Notes under the pieces: model-generated
The model's database searches: none
The model's input: the letters and a program-made list of their open reading frames with translations, nothing else
What the model was told of the DNA's origin: nothing
Part shown: positions 9,230-18,538 of the stretch, piece after piece
Layout of the letters: each line of letters begins with the position of its first letter
Position numbering within the stretch: the stretch's first letter is position 1
Program-made: the position numbers and the translations under genes
NCBI RefSeq assembly: GCF_001298105.1
Contig: NZ_LGJH01000161.1
Span: 1 to 64,000, forward strand
Direction: 5' to 3'
From: Novosphingobium sp. ST904
GTDB taxonomy: Bacteria; Pseudomonadota; Alphaproteobacteria; Sphingomonadales; Sphingomonadaceae
DNA: 64,000 bases

Positions 9230-9633
9230 CAGGCGACTTTCTCGAAGAGGGGATAGAATATGCCGTCCTGTTCCTCGAATGTGACGCGAACCTTGTCCTC
9301 GAAGTCCACGGTTTCCACGGGGCTACCGACGATGTTCGTGGTGAGAAACACGCCGGGCGCGCCGTCCAGCTTCACGCGGGCGATTACGTAAGGCACTTCC
9401 AGCCCCTTGGCCCAGGGCTGGTGGTTCACCGTGAAGCTGTCGATCGTGCCGGTTCCGGGAACGGCGTGAGGGGCAACGTTCTCCGACTGGCAATGGCGGC
9501 ACAGAATGCGCGGCGGATGCGTGAATTCTCCGCAATCGCCGCAACGGGTGATGTTGAGCTGTCCTTGGCCACCGCCGGTCCAGAAGGCGGTGTTTTCCTG
9601 GTCCAGCTTGGGCTTGGGCCTGGGTGGATTCAT
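9229..9633 (-). CDS. DUF35 OB-fold/zinc-ribbon protein, acyl-CoA-associated
   Basis: Protein of 134 residues with an N-terminal rubredoxin-like zinc ribbon (C-G-D-C ... C-R-H-C) and an OB fold (FTVNHQPWAKGLEVPYVIARVKLDGAPGVFLTTN is the core strand region). DUF35 proteins bind the acyl-CoA chain and pair with thiolase-fold enzymes; some are needed for retro-aldolase activity. Its stop overlaps the start of the thiolase-fold gene as TGATG, which suggests translational coupling and a complex. ATG 9633 is preceded by GGGGAGA. It lies 112 bases downstream of the flavin oxidoreductase gene on the same strand. Confidence 0.9.
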   Translation of the reverse strand: MNPPRPKPKLDQENTAFWTGGGQGQLNITRCGDCGEFTHPPRILCRHCQSENVAPHAVPGTGTIDSFTVNHQPWAKGLEVPYVIARVKLDGAPGVFLTTNIVGSPVETVDFEDKVRVTFEEQDGIFYPLFEKVA

Positions 9634-9745
9634 GTCGGGTCTCTCCCCTGTTTTGCCGCGACAGTTCGGTGTGGCGGGGCTTTGCGTCAAGGCGAGCGGG
9701 GGATTGATCGCGGGGGCGCGCGCGATCCTTTCCCGCATTCACCGC

Positions 9746-10666
9746 TCAGCGCAGACCGGGCATGATCTCCTCGGCGATCCACTGGGTGTAATCGCGATAG
9801 GCCTCGATTCCGGGCAGATTCGGGATCGGGATCGAGCTCCAGGTAACGCCCCATTCGGCCAGTTGGCCAAGCCGGTCCAGAAGCTGCTGCCCGGTCTGGC
9901 CGGGCCGGGCGGAAGGGTCGTGCTGTACTTTGTGCCCCTCACCGACGCGCGCTGTGGAAATGCCGTAGAACACGTCCGCAAGCTGGCCGTTGTAGTCCGG
10001 CTGCGAGCGGATGAAGTCGATCCTGTCGGGGATCGTCTCGGGCTTCGTCAGGAACGGCCACCAGCCTTGCGCATAGCGCGCGGTGCGCTTCAGCACGGCA
10101 TCGGCATCGCCGCCGAACCACACCGGGATATGCGGTTTCTGCACCGGCTTCGGTTCGAAAGCGACATCGCGGAAGGAGACGTACTTGCCCTCGAATTCCG
10201 GGTTTTCCTGGGTCCAGAGCGCGAGGATCGCCTGGATGTATTCCTCCGCCATGGCGCCGCGTTCGTGGAAGGGGATGCCGAGCAGGGCGAATTCGTCCTC
10301 CAGCCAGCCGACTGCGAACGTGATCGTCACGCGGCCGAAAGAAAGCCAGTCCATCGTCGCCAGCGCCTTGGCGGTGACGATCGGGTGCTGCGCGGGCAGG
10401 ATGGCGATGCAGGAATTGACCCGCACCCGCTCTGTGGCCCCGGCGAAGTGGCTCATCGCGGTATAGGCGTTGAAGTAGAATGGGCCGGAAAGATCGACGT
10501 GGGCTTTCGGGATCACGTGATGCTCGGGCACCGCGATCATCTCGAACCCCAGCTTTTCCGCCCATTTGGCGAGCGCGGTCTGGTCCGCGCCGGTGACGGC
10601 CAGTTCCCATGGCTGCATCGTCGCCTTGAGTTCGAGCATGTGCGGCATCGCGAATGCGAGTTTCAA
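9746..10666 (-). CDS. LLM class flavin-dependent oxidoreductase
   Basis: Luciferase-like TIM-barrel oxidoreductase of 306 residues using reduced FMN or F420. Recognisable blocks are EKLGFEMIAVPEHHVIP, ATERVRVNSCIAILPAQHPIVTAK, the core GRVTITFAVGWLEDEF and KPHIPVWFGGDADAVLKR. I propose TTG 10666 as start: it gives LKLAFAMPHMLELK, follows AAGGGTG, and lies 11 bases after the stop of the CoA-transferase gene. The longer in-frame start at 10819 would run back through that gene. Whether FMN or F420 is the cofactor cannot be read; the flavin reductase gene near 23.7 kb favours FMN. It may be a monooxygenase or dehydrogenase in the island pathway. Confidence 0.85.
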   Translation of the reverse strand: MKLAFAMPHMLELKATMQPWELAVTGADQTALAKWAEKLGFEMIAVPEHHVIPKAHVDLSGPFYFNAYTAMSHFAGATERVRVNSCIAILPAQHPIVTAKALATMDWLSFGRVTITFAVGWLEDEFALLGIPFHERGAMAEEYIQAILALWTQENPEFEGKYVSFRDVAFEPKPVQKPHIPVWFGGDADAVLKRTARYAQGWWPFLTKPETIPDRIDFIRSQPDYNGQLADVFYGISTARVGEGHKVQHDPSARPGQTGQQLLDRLGQLAEWGVTWSSIPIPNLPGIEAYRDYTQWIAEEIMPGLR

Positions 10667-10677
10667 GAATTCACCCT

Positions 10678-11885
10678 TCAGTCGATCACTTTGCGGGCTA
10701 TCAGATCGTCCATTTCGCTTTCCGACAAGCCCAGAAGCTCGCGGTAGACATAGCCATTGTGCTCCCCGAGCAGGGGAGCGCCGCGTTCGACCTGCGGGCC
10801 TTCGGGGCTGATCCGCCATGACGGACCGATGATCGGACGGGTTCCATTGCGGTGATCGCTGACCATGCGGAAGGCATCGCGGCCCCAGAGGAAACCGTCC
10901 GAGCAGAGGTCCATCGAGCTCATCGCCTTGAACGCCGGAACGCCCGCGTTTCTGAGCTTTTCGGCAAGGTCTGCGGCGTGGTGCGGGCGGGTGAGCGAGG
11001 AGAGTTCGGCATCGAGTTCGGCGCGGTTGGTCAGCCGGTTCGCCAGCGTCGTAAAGCGCGGGTCGTGGCGAGGGCAGGGGCGCCCAGCGTGTTGCAGAGT
11101 GCGCGCCATTCGGCCTCGTTCGCCACCGCGATACTTGTCCAGCCGCTCTCGCCGCAGGGGTAGAAACCGTGCGGGGCCATCTCCGGGTGGTGGTTGCCGT
11201 CGGCCTTGGGCACGTCTCCGGTGACGCTGGCGGCGAAGAGGCTGTCTCCGACGAGGCTGGTCATCGCCTCCACCGCCGACAGGTCGATGAACTGGCCTTC
11301 GCCGGTGCTCTCGCGGTGGTGGAGCGCGGCCACGCAGGCGAGTGCGGCAAGCGCGCCGGCGGTGGAATCGCCGTAGCGGATGTTCATGCCCTTGGGCGTC
11401 TCGCCCTCATGCCCCACCAGCGCGGTGAGGCCGGAGAGCGCGGCGAAGCAGGGGGCGTAGCCGGTCTGATAGCCCAGCGGGCCGTCGCTGCCCCACATCT
11501 TGATCGCGCACTGGATGAGGTCCGGCTTGATCGCCTTGAGGCTTTCGTAATCGAGGCCGGACCGCTCCATCGCGCCGGGGCGGATGTTGTCGATCAGCAC
11601 GTCGGCCTCGGCGATCATGCGCTTCACGAGGTCCAGCCCCTCGGCGGTCTTCATGTTGACCTGAACCGAGAGGATCTCCTGATTGATCGAGAGGAAATAG
11701 GGCGCGGCGTCGATGTTCACGCCGCCATAGGCGCGCATCTCGTCCAGGTTGGAGCGGGATTCGATCTTGATCACTTCCGCGCCGAGGTGGGCGAGCAGCT
11801 TGCCCGCGTAGGGGCCGGCCCAGACTTTGGTGAGTTCGACAAAGCGGATGCCGGCGAGGGGGCCTTTCCGGTCAGGAAGCGGCAT
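10678..11885 (-). CDS. CaiB/BaiF family III CoA-transferase (frame broken)
   Basis: CoA-transferase of about 402 residues after repair. GIRFVELTKVWAGPYAGKLLAHLGAEVIKIE is the family N-terminus; TGEGQFIDLSAVEAMTSL is the second conserved block. It differs from the usual sequence after VIKIE by SRSNLDEMRAYGGVN in place of PP-GxGDxxR. A single missing base at about 11069 breaks the frame between TLGAPALA and DPRFTTLANRLTNRAELDAEL. It overlaps the preceding CoA-transferase gene by 14 bases, so two members of the family are translated from neighbouring cistrons; they could form a heteromer or act on two acids. Substrate unknown. Confidence 0.85.
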
Positions 11886-13032
11886 CGAGGATATCCTCCT
11901 GATCGGCGCCGAGACAGGGTGCTGCGGCCTTCACCGAAACCGGCGTGGCGCTCATGCGGTAGGCAGCGGTGGGGTAGGAGACGTCTCCGAACGCCGGATG
12001 CACCGCCTGCTGGAAGAAGCCGCGATGGACGAACTGTTCGAGGCGGGGCAGGTCATTCGCGGTCTGGACCGGCACCATGGCGACGCCCGCCTTCTGTGCG
12101 GCCTCGGTAATCGGATGCTTGTCCTGCCGGGCGATCCAGCCGGTGAAGTGTTGGCGGAATTTCGCGACATTGGGCGCGGTGCAGTCGAACTCCAGCCAGT
12201 CCTCCCGCAGTTCCCGCGTCCATGCCGGATCGCCCATCAGCGCGCAGAGGCCCTTCCAGTGCGCGCGGCTGGTCATCAGCAGGAAGACATGCCCGTCGCG
12301 GCAGGCAAAGGACGTGCCGGGGCCGCCCATGTCGTAGGCGGTGCGTTCGTCGCTGGGCTCGGCCTCGCCCGCCAGCATGCGGTCGAGCACGCAGTCAATG
12401 CGGTTCAATTGCACTTCCACTTCGGAAATATCGACGAACTGGCCCTGACCTTTGCGGCGCAGGCGCAGCAGCGAGGCCAGGGCGGCCAGCGCGGCGTCGA
12501 TCCCGGCTTCGTAGTCCGAGAGGAACCGGCCCGCGCCTTTCAGCGGCGGCTTGTCGGCAGGCGTTTCGCTAGGGCTGTGATAGGCCCAGCCACCCGCCGC
12601 GATGACGTTGATCGGGCGGGCGGATTGCCAGCCTTCCGGCGCATCCTGCCCGAACGGCGTGACCAGCGTGTGCACCAGCGCGGGATGCGCTGCGGCGACC
12701 GCTTCGGGCAAGAGGCCCATCGCCCTGCACCAGCCCGCGTCGTGATCGTCGATCAGGCCATGGGCGCGAGCGAGCAGGCGGTCCAGCACCTTGCGATCCG
12801 CGGCATCGGCAAGGTTCAGCACGACCGATTTCTTGTTGGTATTGAGGTAGGCGAACAGCGTCGATTCCCCCGCCGCGAACGGCCCCATCGCGCGCGTCGG
12901 AGCGCCGCCGGGGCGTTCCACCTTGATCACTTCGGCGCCGAGATCGGCCAGCAGCTTGCCGGTATATTCCCCGCTCACCCGCTCGGCGACCTCGATCACG
13001 GTCAGCCCTTCGAGGGCACCTCTGCTCGTCAT
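11872..13032 (-). CDS. CaiB/BaiF family III CoA-transferase
   Basis: CoA-transferase of 386 residues in one intact frame. LEGLTVIEVAERVSGEYTGKLLADLGAEVIKVERPGGAPTRAMGPF is the expected start, and GQGQFVDISEVEVQL the second conserved block. ATG 13032 overlaps the stop of the SDR gene as ATGA, and the 3' end overlaps the next CoA-transferase gene by 14 bases. The same frame stays open far upstream on this strand, but that part is the shadow of the SDR and Rieske genes. Together with its neighbour it probably activates a pathway acid by CoA transfer from another acyl-CoA, sparing ATP. Confidence 0.9.
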   Translation of the reverse strand: MTSRGALEGLTVIEVAERVSGEYTGKLLADLGAEVIKVERPGGAPTRAMGPFAAGESTLFAYLNTNKKSVVLNLADAADRKVLDRLLARAHGLIDDHDAGWCRAMGLLPEAVAAAHPALVHTLVTPFGQDAPEGWQSARPINVIAAGGWAYHSPSETPADKPPLKGAGRFLSDYEAGIDAALAALASLLRLRRKGQGQFVDISEVEVQLNRIDCVLDRMLAGEAEPSDERTAYDMGGPGTSFACRDGHVFLLMTSRAHWKGLCALMGDPAWTRELREDWLEFDCTAPNVAKFRQHFTGWIARQDKHPITEAAQKAGVAMVPVQTANDLPRLEQFVHRGFFQQAVHPAFGDVSYPTAAYRMSATPVSVKAAAPCLGADQEDILDAAS

Positions 13033-13781
13033 AGCGATTGCCCGTCGTCGATCGTGAATGTGGCGCCCGTCACTTGCGCGGAGGCGTCGGAAAGCAGGTA
13101 GAGCAGGGTGGGCGTCAGCGCCTCGGCATCGAGCAGGCGGCGGCGGTGGAGGGCGGCGATGTCGGCTTGTCCGCGCTCGCTGGCGAACCAGTCGGTGTTG
13201 ATCTCGGTGGCGATCCAGCCGGGTTGCAGGGTGTTGACGTTGATCCCCTGCCGCATCCATTCGCGCGCCAGTTGCCGGCCCAGGTGGGCAAGACCCGCCT
13301 TGGTGGCCGCATATAGGGCATCGCCGGTGCCGCTCTGCAGCGCGGTGATCGATCCGATCAGCACCACGCGCCCGCGTTGATGCTCGCGACTGCCGCCCGC
13401 GATCAACCGCCGTCCGGCCTCGCGCGCGACCAGCATCGCGCCGAGCAGGTTGGTATCGAGCACGCGGCGCAGCCCGTCTTCCGGCACATCGGTGGAGCGG
13501 CCGCCGGTGCCGACACCGGCATTGCAGATCACGCCATCGATCGTGCCGAACCGGGCCTCTGCCGCATCGAAGGCAGTGCGCACCGAAGCCTCGTCCGTCA
13601 CGTCCAGCTCGACCGCCAGCGCCTCGCCCAGTTCCGCCGCCAGCTTGGCGCAGCGGTCCACCCGCCGCGCGCCCAGCACGACGCGTCCGCCCGCAGAGGA
13701 AATGGCGCGCGCGAAACCGGCGCCGATCCCGGAGGAGGCGCCGGCGACGAAAACAGTGCGACCCGATAGTGAAAACGTCAT
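13029..13781 (-). CDS. SDR family oxidoreductase
   Basis: NAD(P)-dependent short-chain dehydrogenase of 250 residues. AGASSGIG at about residues 14-21 binds the cofactor, CNAGVG replaces the usual NNAG, and the catalytic Ser (LIGSITALQ) and YAATK motif are present. GATFTIDDGQSL closes the protein as in classical SDRs. Start and stop are fused to neighbours: its ATG overlaps the Rieske stop (TGATG) and its stop overlaps the CoA-transferase start (ATGA). The position right after a Rieske oxygenase is that of a cis-diol dehydrogenase, but oxidation of another alcohol of the pathway is equally possible. Confidence 0.88.
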   Translation of the reverse strand: MTFSLSGRTVFVAGASSGIGAGFARAISSAGGRVVLGARRVDRCAKLAAELGEALAVELDVTDEASVRTAFDAAEARFGTIDGVICNAGVGTGGRSTDVPEDGLRRVLDTNLLGAMLVAREAGRRLIAGGSREHQRGRVVLIGSITALQSGTGDALYAATKAGLAHLGRQLAREWMRQGINVNTLQPGWIATEINTDWFASERGQADIAALHRRRLLDAEALTPTLLYLLSDASAQVTGATFTIDDGQSL

Positions 13782-15209
13782 CAGCGTTGAAGGGCCCTAA
13801 AGTCAGGTTGATAGGGCGGCAGCGCCATGTACTTGTCGATGGTCTGTTCGAAGTGGCGCACGCGCACTTCCTGATAGTCGCCCAGGGTGATGCCGGGCTT
13901 GGCACTCGCTTCCAGACCTTCCTGCTGGGCGTAGAGGTTGTCGGTATCCTGATCGAGGATATGGCCGAAACCGGGGTCCATGCCTTGCGCCTCTGCAAAG
14001 GACTGGTGATCCTGCAGGATCTCCACCTCGGCCGTTTCCACCTCGCGGCCGTCCTTGGGCTTGGGCCGCATGAACATCACTTCGTAGATCGTGCGGCGAT
14101 GGTCGCGCGCGTCGGGGCGGAAACGGTAGATCATCGGCAGCGAGATGCCGGGGAACAGGAACAGGTTCGGGAAGAACGTGTAGCTGTAGGTATCGAGCAG
14201 TTCGGTATCCGAAACGTGGCTGAGATCGGTGTTCGTTGCCGTTTCGAACATGTCGCGGAACATGTCTGCCATGACCTGCCGCGCGCGTTCGCCCGCCTTC
14301 AGTTCGGGCTTGCTGCCGCCCAGCGAGGAACTGTCGCCCAGCGTGAAGTTGGCGATGATGTCCGCCTCGCTGTACTTGTCGCGCAGTTTGGGGCTGACCA
14401 CGCCGAGCGTGGAGATGAAGCGGTCCACGTGATCGCCGTAGACATCGTACTGCGAGTTCACGTCGCCATTGGCAGGCGCCACTTGCGGGTGCGTGTCGCC
14501 GACGTGATAGGCCTCCATGAAGGCCTCCATCGTCAGCTTCCAGTTGGCCGGATAGCTCTTCTGGACGTGGAGGTAGATGTAGCGATCCTCCAGCTTCCAC
14601 GCCTTGAGATGAGCGAGGGCCTCGGCGCCGAGGTACTCTTCAAGGCCGGGCGCGGCGGGGTCCGATGTTGATCCAGACGAAGCCGCCCAGCCGCTCCACC
14701 CGTGCTTCGGGCAGGCACATCTTCCGCGTGGCGACATGGGCGAAGTCCCACTTTTCAGGGATTTCCTTCAGCGATCCGTCGAGGTTCCAGGTCCAGCCAT
14801 GGAACGGGCACTTCAGGTTCGCCGCGAAGCCCGCCGTGCCGGAGGGCTTGAGCTTGGTGCCGCGATGGAGGCAGGCGTTGAAGTAGGCGCGGATCTCGTC
14901 ATCGTCACAGCGGGTGACGATGAAGGAGTACGATCCGATGTCGTAGACGTAATAGTCGCCCACTTCGGGAATGTGATCCTCTCGGCAGGCCATCTGCCAG
15001 GTGCGCGTCCACATCCGCTCGAACTCCGCTTTGGCGAAGGCGGGATCGGTGTAGCGCTGCTTGGAAACGTCCTCGCTGCCGAGGTAGTGGTAGCTTTCGC
15101 TGGCGGCCCAGGCGGGGGCGGCGTTGCGGTCTGCGGCGATGATGTCCTGCGTGGATTCGGCGGGGCAGCGGGCCTCGCCGGGCTGCAGCGTTCCGGTGGC
15201 GACGTTCAT
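13781..15209 (-). CDS. Aromatic ring-hydroxylating (Rieske) oxygenase alpha subunit (frame broken)
   Basis: Rieske non-heme iron oxygenase of about 475 residues. The 2Fe-2S cluster motif is complete (CLHRG ... CPFHGW) and the catalytic domain has the iron-binding 2-His region EAFMEAYHVGDTHPQ. Such enzymes hydroxylate aromatic or alicyclic rings or demethylate ethers. One extra G at about 14663 breaks the frame between FVWINI and DPAAPGLEEYLGAEALAHL. ATG 15209 has AAGGAG 7 bases upstream, inside the end of the amidohydrolase gene. No beta subunit or reductase gene is in the window; electrons may come from the ferredoxin encoded divergently at 16747. Confidence 0.9.
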
Positions 15210-15220
15210 TCCGAGGCTCC

Positions 15221-16506
15221 TTATTCCGCCGCTTCGAGCGTCGGCGTGCTCGCATGTGTTGCGAGGGCAGGGCTGATTTTCTGGACCGCGCCGTCCTTCA
15301 TCACGAAGGCGACCTTTTCCGGCCCGGCGAGGATGGAGATATCGGCGATCGGATCGCGTCGATCAGGATCAGGTCGGCCAGATTGCCCGGCGCCAGTGTG
15401 CCGAGTTCGCCGCCGTATCCCATGGCGAGGCCGCCGTTGCGGGTGGCGCAGACCAGCGCCTCGGCCGGGGTGTAGCCGTAGAAATCGACGAAGGATTTGA
15501 GGTCGCGCCCCTGCGTGCCCTGCGGGCTCCAGCCGAAGCCATAGTCGCCGCCGATCAGGTGGCGGATGCCGCGCTTGCGCAGTTCGGTATGCGTGCGCAG
15601 CGAGTTTTCCAGCAGATCCGGAATGTTCATGTAGCCGCCCAGTTCGGGCGAGAGGCCATGCGCCGAAGCCTCACCCGCCATGATCTGCGCGAAAAGGCCG
15701 ACGGTGGGCACCACGAAGATGCGGTCCCGCGCCTCCTCCATCATGTCCAGCAGCTCCTCGTCCACGTATTCGCAGTGGAACAGGCCGTCCACGCCCGCCC
15801 GGACGCAGTGCTTGGAGCCTTCGATGGAGCGGGTGTGGGCGTTGATCTTGCGGCCATAGGCATGGGCCGTTTCGGATGCGACGCGCACTTCCTCGAACGT
15901 CATCGGCGTCGTGTTGCCGGGCGTGCCGGGGTAGAACGGATCGCCCGAGACATCGAGCTTCACGTTGTCGATCCCCTCGCGGCAGTGGAGGCGCACGGTC
16001 TTGCGCATCTCTTCCACGCCGTCGACGATGGCGGAGGGGCCGATCCGCGGATTGTGGAGCTTGCTCTCATCCCCCATCGCGCCGGTGACGGAGATTTCGA
16101 GGCCACCCGCACGGATGCGCGGGCCGGGCAGACGGCCGGCGTTGACCTCGTCCCGCACGGCGACGGCCAGTTTCAGCTTCGCCTCGGAGGCGCCGTAGGC
16201 AGAGGTAAAGCCCGCCTCGATCAATGCCTTGGCCCCGCGCGCGGCGGTGAAGACCTGCGTTTCGGGGCAGGGGGTGATCAGATCCTCGGTCGCGCAGACA
16301 TTCTCGAACGAGAGGTGCGCGTGGCCTTCGACCATGCCGGGCATCAGGAACATGCCGCTGGCGTCGATCGTGATGTCGTCCGGCTGCGCGACGGTTGCGG
16401 TGCCGACCGAGGTGATACGGTTGCCCTCGACCACAAGGTCGCCCTTGATCGTGCTTTTGCCCGTCCCGTCGAATATCGTGGCGTTCTGGATCAGTGTCCG
16501 TCCCAC
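15221..16506 (-). CDS. Amidohydrolase family protein (frame broken)
   Basis: Metal-dependent hydrolase of about 428 residues, imidazolonepropionase-like branch. First metal motif HAHLSFEN, then NVKLDVSGD (candidate bridging lysine), NAHTRS and HCEYVDEE histidines, and the catalytic aspartate in GGDYGFGW are all visible. One missing base at about 15350 truncates the frame; restoring it continues LILIDA into DPIADISILAGPEKVAFVMK and ends in TAA at 15221. GTG 16506 is chosen because AAGGAG precedes it; a GTG 21 bases further out lies inside that site. It is the first gene of the eight-gene operon. It may open a lactone, lactam or amide formed in the pathway. Confidence 0.87.
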
Positions 16507-16522
16507 GGTTTTTCTCCTTCTG

Positions 16523-16542
16523 GCCACGGGTGTTCTCGTGGC
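16523..16542. promoter_or_regulatory. Inverted repeat, candidate operator between divergent catabolic operons
   Basis: GCCACG and CGTGGC, separated by eight bases, form a 20-base dyad 17 bases upstream of the amidohydrolase GTG. It lies in the 240-base region dividing the minus-strand operon from the ferredoxin-P450 operon, where one regulator could control both. A LacI or TetR type protein is a guess from spacing only. Confidence 0.4.
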
Positions 16543-16746
16543 TCTTGGGGAGGCAGGTTAGGAGGGAGGTGCGGCGCGGCAAATGACGGGCCGGGCAGAG
16601 GGCTTGTCCTGTACCGGAAGGCCCGGCGGCTACGTGGTGGCGGTTTTCCCGCTGGGGCAAGTCGCAAGGCACGGGGAGCGCTTTGCGCGGCCTCCCGGCT
16701 GCGGCATCACCTATGAAAACCAAACGAAGAGGACCGGGCCGGACTT

Positions 16747-17082
16747 ATGGGCAACCTTCATGTCACCATGACCGACATCGACGGCGTGAAGCACGAATTT
16801 TCCGATGTGGATGAGGGCGTGAGCCTGATGGAACTCGGCCGTGGGCGCGGGGTTGCCGGGATCATGGGCGATTGCGGGGGAGGCTGCGCCTGCGCGACCT
16901 GCCACGTCTACATTTCGCAGGACTGGTGGGACGAAGTGGGTGAGCCGGACGAGGTGGAGTTCGCCATGCTCGACATGGTGGCGGACGTCATGAAGGACAC
17001 CAGCCGCCTGGGCTGCCAGATCAGGATGAGCGATGATCTGGACGGCTTGGAAGTCACCGTGGCGCCTGCGTCGGGGTACTGA
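16747..17082 (+). CDS. 2Fe-2S ferredoxin (putidaredoxin/adrenodoxin type)
   Basis: Electron carrier of 111 residues. Cluster cysteines follow the C-x5-C-x2-C ... C pattern in GDCGGGCACATCHVYI and LGCQIRMSD, diagnostic of the class that feeds cytochromes P450. The acidic segment VGEPDEVEFAMLDMVADV matches the partner-docking helix of this class. The gene starts the plus-strand operon 119 bases before the P450 gene, so P450 reduction is the likely job; sharing with the Rieske oxygenase is possible because no other ferredoxin is nearby. No ferredoxin reductase is encoded in the window. Confidence 0.93.
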   Translation: MGNLHVTMTDIDGVKHEFSDVDEGVSLMELGRGRGVAGIMGDCGGGCACATCHVYISQDWWDEVGEPDEVEFAMLDMVADVMKDTSRLGCQIRMSDDLDGLEVTVAPASGY

Positions 17083-17201
17083 TCCTTCCCCTCGGGGCAA
17101 GCCTTGGTTCGAGGGCGGGCATGGCTGGCCGTCGCCGCGCGGTCCATAGAACATGACAAGAGGCGGCACGAACCGCTGCATCAATTCACGGGACAGGGTA
17201 C

Positions 17202-18538
17202 ATGGCAACGTCAACGCAAATTGGGGCAAGCGAAGACCGGATCAGCGAGCGGCGGGAACTCACCGCCGAAGAGCAGGCGCTGCTGGGCAGCGGTTCGCTG
17301 GCCGATACCACGATCCAGGCGCAGCCTAACCCGTTCTACCGCGTCATGCGCCACGGCGATCCGATCCACTATGACGAGCGGCTCGGTTCCTGGCTGGTGA
17401 CGCGGCACGAGGATATTGCGCAGATCCAGTCCGACCCGGTGACCTTCTCGGTGAAGCACGGCTATTCCGAACAGCAGGCGCGCGGGATGCGGGAGGAGTT
17501 TCAGGCTTACCTCGAAGAGCATGGCGGGGGCTATTTCCCGGACGCGATCATGTCCGATCCGCCCTATCACACACGCATCCGCAAGCTGATGGAGCAGGCC
17601 TTCACCGCGCACCGCGTGAAGGAACTGGAGCCGCGCATCACCGAAGTGGTGCGCGGGGTGATCGCCGATGTGGTGGCGCGCGGCGATGGCCGGTGCGATG
17701 CCGTAAAGGACATCGCGATTCCGCTGACCATCCGGGTGATCGTGGAGCAGCTCGGGCTCGATCAGGGCATGGAGGAGCAGATTTCGCGCTGGTCGGTCGC
17801 GGTCACCGCGCAGATCGGCGCGATGCAGAGCCGCGAGACGATGCTGGCCAATGCCGCGCAGATCGCGGAGCTTCAGCAATACCTGATCGCCAAGATGAGG
17901 CAGCGCGAGGCGAACCCGTCGGAAGACATGCTTTCCGATCTGGTTCATGCGCAAGTTACCAATGAGGATGGCGGCAAGGAGAAGCTGACCTTTGCAGAGG
18001 CCGTCTCGCTGGTGCGCGCCACGCTGATCGCGGGCAACGACACCACTGCGACCGCCATCGGCAACCTGTTCTACGTCCTCACCACGCGCCCCGGCATGGC
18101 CGAACTGCTGGAGAGCGTGGCGGACGACGATCGCCAGCTGGGTCGCTTCGTGGAGGAGCATTTGCGCGCCGAACCGCCGGTGCGCGCGCTCAGCCGCATG
18201 ACCACGCGCGAAGTCACCGTGAACGGCACGACGATCCCGGCCCATGCGCATATGCTGCTGGTCTACGGATCGGGCAACGTGACGAGACGGTGTTCCCGGA
18301 GCCGCGCAAGTTCGATCTGACGCGCCCCAATCTCGGCCGCCACGTGGCCTTCGGCGGCGGCCCGCACCGCTGTATCGGGCTGGCGCTGGCGCGCATGGAA
18401 GTGAAGGTGGCCGCGCGGGAGATCGTCCGGCAGATGAAGAACCTGCGTCTCGCCATTCCCGAAAGCGCGATCCGCTACACGCCCACCGTCGCCACGCGCA
18501 CCATCGAGTCGCTGCCGATCACTTTCGAGGCGCGCTGA
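17202..18538 (+). CDS. Cytochrome P450 (frame broken)
   Basis: Soluble bacterial P450 of about 445 residues that inserts one oxygen atom into a C-H bond. The oxygen-binding I-helix reads LIAGNDTT, the ExxR pair is EHLR, and the heme loop is FGGGPHRCIGLALARME with the cysteine ligand. A missing base at about 18280 breaks the frame between VYGSGN and DETVFPEPRKFDLTRP, just before the heme loop. ATG 17202 follows GGGACAGGG. The 3' end overlaps the SDR start (TGATG). In context it should hydroxylate the island substrate, with electrons from the ferredoxin upstream; the substrate cannot be told from sequence. Confidence 0.92.

Noticed and set aside
11872-13998. Reading the CoA-transferase frame as one 708-residue fusion
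   Set aside because: The first 320 residues are an out-of-frame shadow of the SDR and Rieske genes; the real start is ATG 13032.
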